Shown here: piece after piece, positions 55,437 to 63,978 of the stretch
Numbering within the stretch: position 1 is the stretch's first letter
How the letters are laid out: each line of letters starts with the position of its first letter
NCBI GenBank assembly: GCA_016235815.1
Contig: JACRIM010000046.1
Coordinates: 23,856 to 87,855 of the forward strand
DNA length: 64,000 nucleotides
Source of the DNA: Planctomycetota bacterium
GTDB taxonomy: Bacteria > Planctomycetota > Phycisphaerae > UBA1845 > UTPLA1
Reading direction: 5' to 3'
Notes under the pieces: generated by a model
Told to the model about the DNA's origin: nothing
The model's database searches: none
What the model saw: only the letters and a program-made list of their open reading frames with translations
Translations under genes and position numbers: made by a program

Positions 55437-55913
55437 TTGACGCTTGTCTACCTCGTCGTTATCGCGCTCGCCTCCATCGCAGTCCTCTGGCGCTACCGTC
55501 GGCACGCCCGCGGTTTGATCACCCCGAGCGACCAGCTCTACCACATCATCAAAGGCGCGCCGCCCGTCGCATCGCGCCGCCAAAATGGCGTTATTCTGCT
55601 TGTCATTGTCTCCATGTTCGTGATGTTCTTCATGTTCGATGCCGGCTTCGCCCGTCGAACTAGGCGCGGCATACACGCCTACTACCCCATCGCAATCGTC
55701 GCCGGCGTCATTGGCCTGATCAGCGCCTACGGCATCCACGTCCGAGCACGCGCCAAGTGGATTCGTGCATTGAAGGAATCCGACGGCGCACTCTGCCCTC
55801 ACTGCGGCTACAGCCTCCGCGGCCTACCCGATCATCAGAACTGCCCCGAGTGTGGCCGCCCTTATGACTTGGAACAGGTGCGCGCATGCTGGCGAAACTG
55901 GCTGGGCCGGTAG
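55437..55913 (+). CDS. Membrane protein with C-terminal zinc ribbon
   Basis: About 158 residues. I prefer TTG 55437, with GGAG 9 nt upstream; TTG 55422 is the alternative. Three membrane segments (LVYLVVIALASIAVLW, VILLVIVSMFVMFFMF, IAIVAGVIGLISAYGI) lead to a zinc ribbon CPHCGYSLRGLP...CPECGRPYD. This ribbon recurs in many Phycisphaerae membrane proteins, by memory; its role is unknown. It lies 26 nt after the WecA-like gene and 24 nt before a GT4 gene. Confidence 0.75.
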   Translation: MTLVYLVVIALASIAVLWRYRRHARGLITPSDQLYHIIKGAPPVASRRQNGVILLVIVSMFVMFFMFDAGFARRTRRGIHAYYPIAIVAGVIGLISAYGIHVRARAKWIRALKESDGALCPHCGYSLRGLPDHQNCPECGRPYDLEQVRACWRNWLGR

Positions 55914-55937
55914 AATCTCCAAGAGCAAAAGGCCGCC

Positions 55938-57155
55938 ATGAGTTCAACGCCGCACATCCTCCTCCTCAACGAGTTCTACCACCCCGATATCTGCGCCAGT
56001 GCCGTCGTCGCCGCCGATCACATGGAGAAAATCGCCGCCCTGCGACCCGACTGGCGCATCACCGTCCTCACCGGCAACCGCGCCTGGGATGATCCGACCC
56101 GCATTTACACCACCGAAGAATCCGTAAACGGCGTCCGCATCCTCCGCGTTGAACGCCCCGCCGTTCGACGCGACAGCCTCCTCTCGCGCGGCCTCGGCTT
56201 CGCGGCGTTTCATCGAAATGTCTTACGCGCGGCACGAAATCTCAACCGCGTTGACCTCGTCATCGGCACCACCGCCCCGCCGCAGGGCGGAATGCTCGCC
56301 GCCAAAATCGCGAAGATTCATCGCTGTCCGTTCATTTACAAAGTCCTCGACCTCTATCCCGACCTCGTCGCCACCCTTGGCAAACTCAACGCAAATTCCT
56401 TCGTCTATCGCCGCTGGCTGCAATGGGACACCCGCGCCATGCAAGACGCCGCCGCCGTCGTCACCATCTCCACGCCGATCACGCAGCGCATCGCCAACAC
56501 ACGCGGCATCGACCCCACAAAGCTGCACACCATCCACGACGGCTACGACCCCGCCCGTCTCTCCTTCACCGGGCCGAACACCTTCGCCGCCGAAACGAAC
56601 CCTCACAAAAAATTCCTCGTCCAATACGCCGGCAACATGGGTCTCTCCCACCCGATGGACACCATCCTGGCCGCCGCGAAGCAACTGCAAGGCGACCCCA
56701 CCATCCTCTTCCAGTTCATCGGCGACGGCCCCCATCGCGCCGCGATGGCCCGCGACCTGCCAGCCAATTCCATGCTCATCAACTATCAACCTGCCGAAAA
56801 ACTGGGCCAGGTACTCGACGCCGCCGATGTCTGCCTGATCTCCCAACACGACGCCATGTTCGACCAGGCCATGCCATACAAGGTCTACGCCTGCCTCGCC
56901 GCCGGAAAGCCCGTGGTGTTTATTGGGAGCAACAAGTCCGAGATCGCCAAGTGGGTAAAATCACACAGCGTCGGCCTCGTGGTGCGCCATGGCGATTCCG
57001 CCGACCTGATCCACGCGATCCAATCCATCCGAAATGATCTTCAAGCCCGAAACCCCCAATCGGGACGCACTTTTTTCGACCAGTCGCTTACCTCCGTCGG
57101 GGCTGCCGAAGCATGGCTTCTTCTCATTGACTGCCATCTGGGCAGGAAGGGTTAG
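55938..57155 (+). CDS. GT4-family glycosyltransferase, WbuB-like
   Basis: 405 residues. The N-terminal half has NEFYHPDICASAVVAADHME and TGNRAWDDPTRIY; the middle has PFIYKVLDLYPD and AVVTISTPITQRI; the C-terminal half has VQYAGNMGLSHPMDTI, FIGDGPHRAAM and a Glu-containing loop altered to SQHDAMFDQAMPYKVYACLA. This is the GT-B pattern of WbuB-like enzymes in surface polysaccharide synthesis. It is cotranscribed with the WecA-like and zinc-ribbon genes. Confidence 0.88.
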   Translation: MSSTPHILLLNEFYHPDICASAVVAADHMEKIAALRPDWRITVLTGNRAWDDPTRIYTTEESVNGVRILRVERPAVRRDSLLSRGLGFAAFHRNVLRAARNLNRVDLVIGTTAPPQGGMLAAKIAKIHRCPFIYKVLDLYPDLVATLGKLNANSFVYRRWLQWDTRAMQDAAAVVTISTPITQRIANTRGIDPTKLHTIHDGYDPARLSFTGPNTFAAETNPHKKFLVQYAGNMGLSHPMDTILAAAKQLQGDPTILFQFIGDGPHRAAMARDLPANSMLINYQPAEKLGQVLDAADVCLISQHDAMFDQAMPYKVYACLAAGKPVVFIGSNKSEIAKWVKSHSVGLVVRHGDSADLIHAIQSIRNDLQARNPQSGRTFFDQSLTSVGAAEAWLLLIDCHLGRKG

Positions 57156-57209
57156 CCCCAAAAACGACCGGTACCGTCCCGTTTTCTTGATGTTATCCGA
57201 CGTGTTTTG

Positions 57210-57239
57210 TTGACTTTCAGGAAGCCGTTTCGGTAACAT
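57210..57239 (+). promoter_or_regulatory. Putative promoter of the matrixin-like gene
   Basis: TTGACT (57210-57215), an 18-bp spacer and TAACAT (57234-57239), about 175 nt before ATG 57414. The region shares TTGACTTTC and TTTCGGTA with the promoter at 35263-35292. The leader holds a GCCGC/GCGGC hairpin near 57282-57299. Confidence 0.5.
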
Positions 57240-57413
57240 AAGTATCGGTGGTGTGTGGGGATAACACCTCGCGACCTAAGCCGCGCATTCGTGCGGCGAC
57301 CTAGAAAAACATGAATTACCTCGTCTTCACCGGGAGATTCCCCAGCGTGATGCGGCGGTAATCGTTTGCGAGTGTCGGCACGTCAACCGGCTGCGCTAAG
57401 GGAGTTCTCGTTT

Positions 57414-59237
57414 ATGTCGAATCGCGTCTTTTGGTTTCTATCATTTATCGCGGCAACACTGATCGCCGGCGCAGCAGTACTGCTTCCTTCGCCGCAGGTC
57501 GATGTACCTGTGCAAGCAACGCCTGCGGGTTCTATGGCTTGCACGATTGACACAGGCGAAGAATCAGATCCCTCCCCGGGTCAGCCACTTGAATGGTATC
57601 AAAAGAACTTTACCAAGCCGGCGGGCGGGGCTGAGGCCTGTTTTGCAAAGGGCACGCCGGCGGACGTCGTCGCTCACTTGGAGCAGGAAGTACTGAACGC
57701 CAATTCACGGTATATCCTGAATACGCGCTGGTCGGGTGCTCAGGGCACGCCGCGCGCGCTGACCTGGTCATTCGTTCCAGATGGAACCAATATTCCGAAC
57801 GGAATCGGCGAAGCGGCCGGCCCAAGCGTCCTTTTCGCCACCCTTGACGCACAGTTTGCTGCGCAGGGCGGCCGGGCCACATGGATCGCCCGAGTCCAGG
57901 CCTGCTTCGATCGTTGGCAGGCGGTTTCGGGCCTGACCTACACACGCGTTACATCTGGTGGAAATGACTGGGACGACGGAGCGGCGATGTTTGGTTCAGT
58001 CGGTGCTGCGGGCTTTCGCGGCGACTGCCGAATCAGCATGAAGAACATCGACGGTGTAAACAACGTCCTCGCGTACAACTTTTTCCCGCCCAGCGGCGGC
58101 GACATGGTACTCGACGCCAGTGAGAACTGGGCGGCGGGCGCCGGCGTTGGCATGAATCGCTTCATGCGAAACATTATTTCACACGAGCACGGTCACGGCA
58201 TGGGCCTCAGCCACGTCTGTCCGGCAATCGCCGCCAAGCTCATGGAGCCGTTCATAAGCACGGGCTATGACGGTCCTCGACACGACGACCTTCGCGCAGC
58301 GCAACGGCACTACGGCGACGTGAGCGGAAACAATAACACGTCAGCAACGGCGCGCGTGCTTGGCCTCCTTGACGTGGGTTCGCCGATCACGGTCGGTACC
58401 GTACCTGCACCGATCGGTGGCGGCGCACCGACGAACAGTTCAACGGTGAGCATCGACGCAAACGGCGAACTGGACTGGTACAAATTCACGCTGAACGCGG
58501 CGCGCGATGTGACCGTGACCGTCACACCGCGCGGGCAGTCATATGCATCCTATACACAGGATGCGAACTGCAATAACAACGTGGCCAACGTGAACAGCTT
58601 GACGATTGCAAATCTAAACGTAGACCTGATCGATACCAATGGTGTCACAGTGCTCGCTACCGGTGCGGCGCAACCCTCAGGCGGTACGGAAACAATTGTC
58701 GGGTTCTCGTTGCCGGCTGCCGGCGACTATTTCGTGCGAGTCTCGGAAGGCGATGCCCCGACTGAGTCACAGCTCTACACGTTGGACCTCTCGGCCGCTG
58801 CCCCGGCCTGCACGCCGGTCAACGTCAGCCCCATCGCTGCCGCATCGACCGTTTGCGGCTCGGCCTACGCCTCCGGTATTCCGACCTTCACCGGCACGGC
58901 ACCGATCACCTGGTCGCTCAGCGGTTCACCCCCCGCCGGAATGACCATCAACTCCGGCAACGGGCAGGTCTCATGGCCAATCCCAGTTACGTCACCCACG
59001 CCCTACCTGATTCAGGTCACCGGCACCAACGCCTGCGGAAATGACACCGAGATCCTCAGCCTCAGCGTCCTCGTCGGCGACTTCAACGGCGACGGCGTCC
59101 TGAACGACCTCGACATCCCGCAATTCTCAGATCACCTGCTGGGCCTCGACGTCTCGCGGATTTGTGCCGCCGACGTGAATGGCGACCTAGCCGTGGATGG
59201 ACTGGACCTTCTCGCCTGGGTGGATCTGGCCCAGTAA
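57414..59237 (+). CDS. Secreted matrixin-like metalloprotease with dockerin-like tail
   Basis: 607 residues from ATG 57414, with GGGAG about 9 nt upstream. The signal helix is FWFLSFIAATLIAGAAVLL. The protease domain carries the zinc site HExxHxxGxxH as HEHGHGMGLSH (residues 257-267), followed by a LMEPF Met-turn. Next come a PPC-like beta domain (about 330-465; GELDWYKFTLNAARDVTV, AAGDYFVRVSEG), a putative Ig domain (PITWSLSGSPPAGMTINSG), and a dockerin-like pair (GDFNGDGVLNDLDIPQF, AADVNGDLAVDGLDLLAWV). It probably cuts extracellular protein. Confidence 0.88.
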   Translation: MSNRVFWFLSFIAATLIAGAAVLLPSPQVDVPVQATPAGSMACTIDTGEESDPSPGQPLEWYQKNFTKPAGGAEACFAKGTPADVVAHLEQEVLNANSRYILNTRWSGAQGTPRALTWSFVPDGTNIPNGIGEAAGPSVLFATLDAQFAAQGGRATWIARVQACFDRWQAVSGLTYTRVTSGGNDWDDGAAMFGSVGAAGFRGDCRISMKNIDGVNNVLAYNFFPPSGGDMVLDASENWAAGAGVGMNRFMRNIISHEHGHGMGLSHVCPAIAAKLMEPFISTGYDGPRHDDLRAAQRHYGDVSGNNNTSATARVLGLLDVGSPITVGTVPAPIGGGAPTNSSTVSIDANGELDWYKFTLNAARDVTVTVTPRGQSYASYTQDANCNNNVANVNSLTIANLNVDLIDTNGVTVLATGAAQPSGGTETIVGFSLPAAGDYFVRVSEGDAPTESQLYTLDLSAAAPACTPVNVSPIAAASTVCGSAYASGIPTFTGTAPITWSLSGSPPAGMTINSGNGQVSWPIPVTSPTPYLIQVTGTNACGNDTEILSLSVLVGDFNGDGVLNDLDIPQFSDHLLGLDVSRICAADVNGDLAVDGLDLLAWVDLAQ

Positions 59238-59261
59238 GAAGCGTTTTCCTGCGACACAACC

Positions 59262-59299
59262 AAGCCCCGGTGCGTTCACTCGCATCGGGGCTTTCTTTT
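59262..59299 (+). terminator. Rho-independent terminator after the matrixin-like gene
   Basis: Stem of 13 bp with one G-T pair (AAGCCCCGGTGCG, 59262-59274, with 59281-59293), a 6-nt loop and a TCTTTT tail. Confidence 0.9.
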
Positions 59300-59312
59300 G
59301 CGCGCTGATTGA

Positions 59313-60458
59313 CTAACGCCCCACTGCCCGCGAATACATCGCCCGATACCGCGGCGTCAGCACCGACCAGTCGAACTGCTCCCGCGCCAACGCGCGCCCC
59401 CGGCTGCCCATCGCCCGCAACTCCCCTGTTGACTGCGCCACCAGTTTCGCCAACACGCCCGCAATCGCCCGGCGCTGCGGCTCGACGATCACCCCCGCCC
59501 CTCGTTCCTGCACCATCGGCATGTTGCACGCCGGCGAAATCACCACCGCCACGCCCGAGGCCAGCGCCTCCAGGATCGACATGCTCAGCCCTTCGCTCAT
59601 GCTCGGTTGCAACAGCACTTCCGCCCCGCCCAGCGCCGCAAGCGTGTCCTCACGATCGAGCATCCCCGTAAACGTCACCCGATCCGCCGCCCCCTTGCGC
59701 CGCACAGCCGCCTCCAGCACGCTGCGCATCCCGACCTCATCCGGCCCCGCGACGATCAGGTGCCACTGCTTCGCCGCCGAAAACACATCAAACCCGGCCT
59801 GCATCGCCTGCACGATCCCCTTCTGCGGATGAATACGCCCAAGGAAGAGAATCCACCGCCGATCCTTCAATTCCGGAAACCTCGCAATCAGTCGCTCCGC
59901 AGGCGGCAACGTCTCATAGGCCGACACATGAATCCCGTTTGGAATCGTCTCAATCGTCGAATTGAACCCCAGCGCCCGCATCGCCTCCGCCTCGCCCGGG
60001 GCCAGTGCATGAAGCAACGCCGCCTTCCGCAGATTCCCATGCTCGAACAGCCACCCCGTCGGCCGCTTTTTCCACCAGCTCCGATTCCAGGCCCACGGCA
60101 TCATCATGCTGTGCGGCGTCATAATGCAGGGCTTTCCCGACCGACGCGCCGCCTTGCCCGCCGACCAGTTCTGCCCCGTCCACAGCCCATGCAGATGAAC
60201 CACGTCGGCCCACGAAACCAATTCATTGATCCGCCGGTCAAACTCCGCCGATCGCGCAAACCAGCTTCCCTGATTCGCACCAAAACAAAGCACCTCGACG
60301 CCGTCAATCGACGGCGGACTCCCGAATTTCCCGCCCGCAAGCGTCGCGATCCGACATTCGTCCCCAGCCTGCGCAAGCACCGTCGCCAACTCGGGCAGCA
60401 CGCGGGCGATCCCTCCCCACGCAGGATCGAGCGATTGAACAATGTGCAGAATCTTCAT
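59313..60458 (-). CDS. GT4-family glycosyltransferase
   Basis: 381 residues, GT-B fold. It starts MKILHIVQSLDPAWGGIARV. The C-terminal nucleotide-sugar domain has RRWILFLGRIHPQKGI, HLIVAGPDEVG, VTFTGMLDREDTLAAL and the E-x7-E loop LLQPSMSEGLSMSILEALAS. It probably adds a sugar to a lipid-linked glycan. It is divergent from asnB by 167 nt, a stretch in which I see nothing clear. Confidence 0.9.
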   Translation of the reverse strand: MKILHIVQSLDPAWGGIARVLPELATVLAQAGDECRIATLAGGKFGSPPSIDGVEVLCFGANQGSWFARSAEFDRRINELVSWADVVHLHGLWTGQNWSAGKAARRSGKPCIMTPHSMMMPWAWNRSWWKKRPTGWLFEHGNLRKAALLHALAPGEAEAMRALGFNSTIETIPNGIHVSAYETLPPAERLIARFPELKDRRWILFLGRIHPQKGIVQAMQAGFDVFSAAKQWHLIVAGPDEVGMRSVLEAAVRRKGAADRVTFTGMLDREDTLAALGGAEVLLQPSMSEGLSMSILEALASGVAVVISPACNMPMVQERGAGVIVEPQRRAIAGVLAKLVAQSTGELRAMGSRGRALAREQFDWSVLTPRYRAMYSRAVGR

Positions 60459-60625
60459 GCGGCCCGCTAGCCTATCGGCTCACGCAATCAACGCAACCGC
60501 GCGACAACGGGAGCAGGTGTCCCTGACTGCTGACTCGCATCAGTGGGGCGGGAGTCCCTGCCCGCTTTCGTCGCGGCGATTCCATTCTTGGCCCCGCGCC
60601 CGTTCGTCCATACCATCCACCATCA

Positions 60626-62560
60626 ATGTGCGGAATCGCAGGCTACATTCGACAAAGCGGTCTCCTCGAACCGGCCGCGCTCAACCACATGCTCGCCGCT
60701 ATTCGCCACCGCGGCCCCGACGGCGACCACACCTGGACCGATCCTGCCGTCGGCCTCGCATTCGCCCACTCTCGTCTCAAGGTGCAGGACCTCACCGACG
60801 CCGCCAATCAGCCGATGCACTCGGCCGACGGCACGACCACGCTCATCTTCAACGGCGAGATTTACAACTTTCGCGAGTTGCGCGACGAACTTCGTGCAGA
60901 CGGCGCATCCTTTCGATCCACCGGCGACACCGAAGTCCTCCTCGAACTCTGCCGTCGCGATCCGTCGCTCGGCTTCCTTCGCCGACTCAGCGGCATGTTC
61001 GCCTTCGCCGTCTGGCACTCGCCCACGCGAACACTCACCATCGCACGCGACCGCACCGGCGTGAAACCGCTCCTTCACGCCGAAATCCCCGGCGGCATCG
61101 CCTTCGCCAGCGAGATGGCCGCCCTTCGCCCCGCGAGCACCGACCTCGCCATCGACCCGCACGCCGTCGCTCAACTCCTCACCCTCGGATTCATCGCCGC
61201 CCCACGGACCATCTTTCATTGCGTCCACAAGCTCCGCCCCGGCCACCTGCTCCGGTTTCGCGACGGCCGCGCAAGCATTGAGAAGTGGGCCGCCGACCCG
61301 CCAAACACTCCACCACCCATCAGCTTCGACGACGCCTGCGCCATGCTGCGCGAGCGCGTGGCGGGTGCCGTACGCCGTCGCCTCATCGCCGACGTGCCGG
61401 TCGGCGTGTTTCTCTCCGGCGGCATCGACTCATCCATCGTCACAGCCGTTGCCGCGCGGGAGTCATCCCATCGCGTACGCACCTTCGCCGTGACCTTTCC
61501 CGGCCAGGCCTACTTCGATGAAAGCCGGTATTCGCGCGAGGTGGCCGCGATGCACGGCACCGACCATACTGAGCTGCCGCTCTCGCTCGATGCGATACGT
61601 GAGGTGATCCCGACCGTGCAGTCGCACCTTGGTGAACCATTCGCCGACAGCTCCGCCCTGCCGACCTATCTGCTCAGTCGCCTGACGCGCGAGCATGTCA
61701 CCGTGGCCCTCTCCGGCGACGGCGCCGATGAACTCTTCGCCGGCTACAACCGCTACGCCGCGGCAAAGTTGATCGAGTCGTTCGACTGGTTCGGCTCGCA
61801 GCCGCTCTACGGTCCCATCCGCCGCATGATCGAGCGACTGCCCGCGCGGCGCGAGACGCGACTAGGCGGGATCGCCAGCCAGTTGAAACGCGCCATACGC
61901 TCACTCGACCCGCGCCTGCCGCACCGCTACGCCAACTGGATGCGCACCTCCGACGACGCCACGTTTGCCACGCTCTTTGAGAATCCGTCGGACGCTGCGT
62001 CGCACCTCGAACGGATCGTCGCCGAACTGTGGGCCTATCGCGGCGAGCCGAAGGCCGAGAACGATCTGAACCACCACCTGCGTACCGAATGGCAACTCTC
62101 CCTGCCCGATGATATGCTCACGAAGGTGGACTTGATGTCGATGGCCCACGGGTTGGAGGTGCGGTCGCCCTTTCTCGACAACGACGTCGTCGATGGCGTC
62201 TTCCCGCTGCCGTGGACGTGGAAGCTCTCCGGCTGGAAGAAGAAACACCTGCTCGTCGAGGCGTTTCGCGACATGCTCCCACCGAGCTTGCACAATCGGC
62301 CGAAGAAGGGCTTCGAGGTACCGGTCGGCCCGTGGCTGCGCGGCCCGCTGCGGCCGTGGGCGCGCGACCTGATCGAGTCGGATCGCTGCTTCATGGGCAC
62401 GCTGCTCAGCCGCGAGGGCGCACGGCGAATGCTCGACGACCACGCTGCCGGCCGAGCCGATCACAACTTCTGCCTGTGGGCGTTGGTGTCGCTGCTCTCC
62501 TGGTCGCGGCTGCACGCGCCGAACGTGGGCATCTCCCACCATTCATATCCGCGCCCGTAA
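60626..62560 (+). CDS. asnB: Glutamine-hydrolysing asparagine synthase
   Basis: 644 residues. N-terminal glutaminase domain with catalytic Cys2 (MCGIAGY), IRHRGPDGDHTW and IFNGEIYNFRELRDEL; C-terminal synthetase domain with the PP-loop VFLSGGIDSSIV, SGDGADELFAGYNRY and KVDLMSMAHGLEVRSPFLDN. In polysaccharide clusters AsnB homologues often amidate sugars or peptides and do not make free asparagine; its place next to glycosyltransferases suggests this. Confidence 0.93.
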   Translation: MCGIAGYIRQSGLLEPAALNHMLAAIRHRGPDGDHTWTDPAVGLAFAHSRLKVQDLTDAANQPMHSADGTTTLIFNGEIYNFRELRDELRADGASFRSTGDTEVLLELCRRDPSLGFLRRLSGMFAFAVWHSPTRTLTIARDRTGVKPLLHAEIPGGIAFASEMAALRPASTDLAIDPHAVAQLLTLGFIAAPRTIFHCVHKLRPGHLLRFRDGRASIEKWAADPPNTPPPISFDDACAMLRERVAGAVRRRLIADVPVGVFLSGGIDSSIVTAVAARESSHRVRTFAVTFPGQAYFDESRYSREVAAMHGTDHTELPLSLDAIREVIPTVQSHLGEPFADSSALPTYLLSRLTREHVTVALSGDGADELFAGYNRYAAAKLIESFDWFGSQPLYGPIRRMIERLPARRETRLGGIASQLKRAIRSLDPRLPHRYANWMRTSDDATFATLFENPSDAASHLERIVAELWAYRGEPKAENDLNHHLRTEWQLSLPDDMLTKVDLMSMAHGLEVRSPFLDNDVVDGVFPLPWTWKLSGWKKKHLLVEAFRDMLPPSLHNRPKKGFEVPVGPWLRGPLRPWARDLIESDRCFMGTLLSREGARRMLDDHAAGRADHNFCLWALVSLLSWSRLHAPNVGISHHSYPRP

Positions 62561-62593
62561 GGAAGTGCTGAGTAACGCCGCGCAACGCGCGAC

Positions 62594-62836
62594 TTACTGT
62601 CGGCGCTTTCGCCGGGCGCGATGGCCGCTGCCGTTCAAGGTTTCAACGGCGGCAATATGCAGGTAGGGAATGAAGACCGACCGGTCAGAGTGCGGGAGCG
62701 CGACGAACAGGCGAGATTTCATCATCGCGGCGCTCAGCGGATCGCGAACCTCATAGTGGTCTCCGCTGGTGACTCGAATGCGGAACGGCTCGAATGGTTC
62801 GCGTTTCAAGGCATCGCGGATGTCTTCCGTGCTCAT
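62594..62836 (-). CDS. Small conserved protein, unknown function
   Basis: 80 residues from ATG 62836; an upstream start at 62854 is less likely. The pattern MSTEDIRDALKREPFEPFRI followed by SGDHYEVRDPLSA and a VFIPYLHIAAVETL strand fits a small planctomycete family I recall with the form REPFxPFRIxxxxGxxxxVxxP. No function is known. Confidence 0.6.
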   Translation of the reverse strand: MSTEDIRDALKREPFEPFRIRVTSGDHYEVRDPLSAAMMKSRLFVALPHSDRSVFIPYLHIAAVETLNGSGHRARRKRRQ

Positions 62837-62928
62837 ACCATTAGTATAGACCACGGCTCATCTGATTCGCAATGCGACTTCCCGGCCGGCACGGCGAAGT
62901 GACGTTTCACCTAATGTTTATGGGCTGT

Positions 62929-62958
62929 TTGCACCACCGCGCACCCCGCCGCTAGAAT
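62929..62958 (+). promoter_or_regulatory. Putative promoter of tRNA-Gly
   Basis: TTGCAC (62929-62934), an 18-bp spacer and TAGAAT (62953-62958). A start near 62965 would lie just before the mature tRNA. Confidence 0.6.
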
Positions 62959-62972
62959 GCCCGGCACAGTTC

Positions 62973-63044
62973 GCGGGTGTAGCTCAATGGTAGAGCACTA
63001 GCCTTCCAAGCTAGATGTTGCGCGTTCGAGTCGCGTCGCCCGCT
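62973..63044 (+). tRNA. tRNA-Gly (anticodon TCC)
   Basis: 72 nt cloverleaf: acceptor GCGGGTG with CGCCCGC (one G-T pair) and discriminator T, D arm AGCTCAATGGTAGAGC, anticodon stem CTAGC/GCTAG with anticodon TCC at 63005-63007, T arm containing GTTCGAGTC. CCA is not encoded. A T run follows at once and may end the transcript. Confidence 0.97.
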
Positions 63045-63053
63045 TTTTTCACG

Positions 63054-63575
63054 TCAGGGATTGGGGCCATTTTGTTCATCATCTGCAGGTTCAGCTGTCG
63101 GTGGATTGGATTGCGCCGCGGGCAGTAGCGGCTGGTGGTCGGTGGTGGCGCCGATGCGGCGGATCACGGTTTCCTCGGCGATGTCGAGGCGGCGGCGCTG
63201 GAGTTCGATCTGGGCGGTCATGCGGTAGGCGTCAGCGAGACGGTGAAGTGTGCGTGCCCCGACCTGCTGGGTCAGGAGGGCTTCGACCATGCGCTGGCTG
63301 ACGAGCTGAGCAGCCACGGCCTCGGATTCATCGGGGGCGGGGATGTCGCGCTGGGCCAGGGCCTTGGCACGAAGGCTGGTGCGGAGACGGCGTGCGTAGC
63401 GATAGAAGGCGTCGAAACTGATGCCGAGGCTCTTGAGTTCGAACTGTTCGTAGCACGCCGTGAAGGTGGGCGGCTTGCGCGTGATGATGGCGAGGTCGAG
63501 CTGGTTGAGCTGCTCGGGCTCGAGGATCCTCACGACGGTGGAGGTGTTATCGCGATGGTCGATCAGAAAATCCAT
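63054..63575 (-). CDS. Helical DNA-binding-like protein, unknown
   Basis: 173 residues. An N-terminal stretch (VRILEPEQLNQLDLAIITR, then FELKSLGISFDAFYRYARRL) looks like a helix-turn-helix, followed by a long helical part and a P/N/D-rich tail. The outline recalls phage Mu gp27-type DUF3486 proteins, but the similarity is weak and I do not assign it. A dense repeat lies just upstream. Confidence 0.55.
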   Translation of the reverse strand: MDFLIDHRDNTSTVVRILEPEQLNQLDLAIITRKPPTFTACYEQFELKSLGISFDAFYRYARRLRTSLRAKALAQRDIPAPDESEAVAAQLVSQRMVEALLTQQVGARTLHRLADAYRMTAQIELQRRRLDIAEETVIRRIGATTDHQPLLPAAQSNPPTAEPADDEQNGPNP

Positions 63576-63978
63576 AACGCGCTCCGTTCAAAAAAAAGTG
63601 GCCGCAAATTCGTGCAAAAGCCCGCAAAAGGCCGCAAAAAAAGTCTTGAGTCCTGAGTCTTGAGTCCTGAGTCTTGAGTCTTGAGTCTTGAGTCCTGAGA
63701 CTTGAGACTTGAGGCTTGAGGCTTGAGGCGCGAGGACTTAGGACCGCAGATTCGCAGATGGTCGCTGGGGGCTTCATGCAAGGCGACAATTGATGGGTGG
63801 CGTGGGGGGATCGGGTTGTTGTGTACACAGGGCACTCTCCCTCTTTCTTTTGTCAGGCACCTATCAATCTTGAAACTATGAAGCGGAGGTCGCGTCGAGG
63901 CACACGGTTCCTTGCGTTCGTGGTAAACCATTGCGGTGTTTTTTGATTACGCAACCATTTCCACAGAAGGAGAAGACC
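63576..63978. other. Repeat-rich intergenic region
   Basis: About 400 nt. It starts with GGCCGCAAA-type low-complexity units (63600-63640), continues into the CTTGAGTCCTGAG repeat, and ends in about 240 nt of unremarkable sequence leading to an AAGGAGA site at 63967-63973. ORFs over the repeat are not genes. Confidence 0.6.
63640..63735 (-). repeat. Tandem CTTGAGTCCTGAGT low-complexity repeat
   Basis: About 7-14 nt units of CTTGAGTCCTGAGT degenerating to CTTGAGGCTTGAGG. The reverse complement (ACTCAAGACTCAGG) is the unit found inside dnaE2 at about 2046-2098. The strand shown here contains TGA in frame; the opposite strand, the one used in dnaE2, is open. Confidence 0.9.

Noticed and set aside
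62629..62902. Plus-strand 93-residue ORF over the small conserved gene
   Set aside because: The minus-strand frame has the recognisable REPFEPFRI pattern; the plus frame has none.
63547..63931. Minus-strand ORFs over the CTTGAGTCC repeat
   Set aside because: Their residues (repeated SRLKTQD) come only from the repeat.
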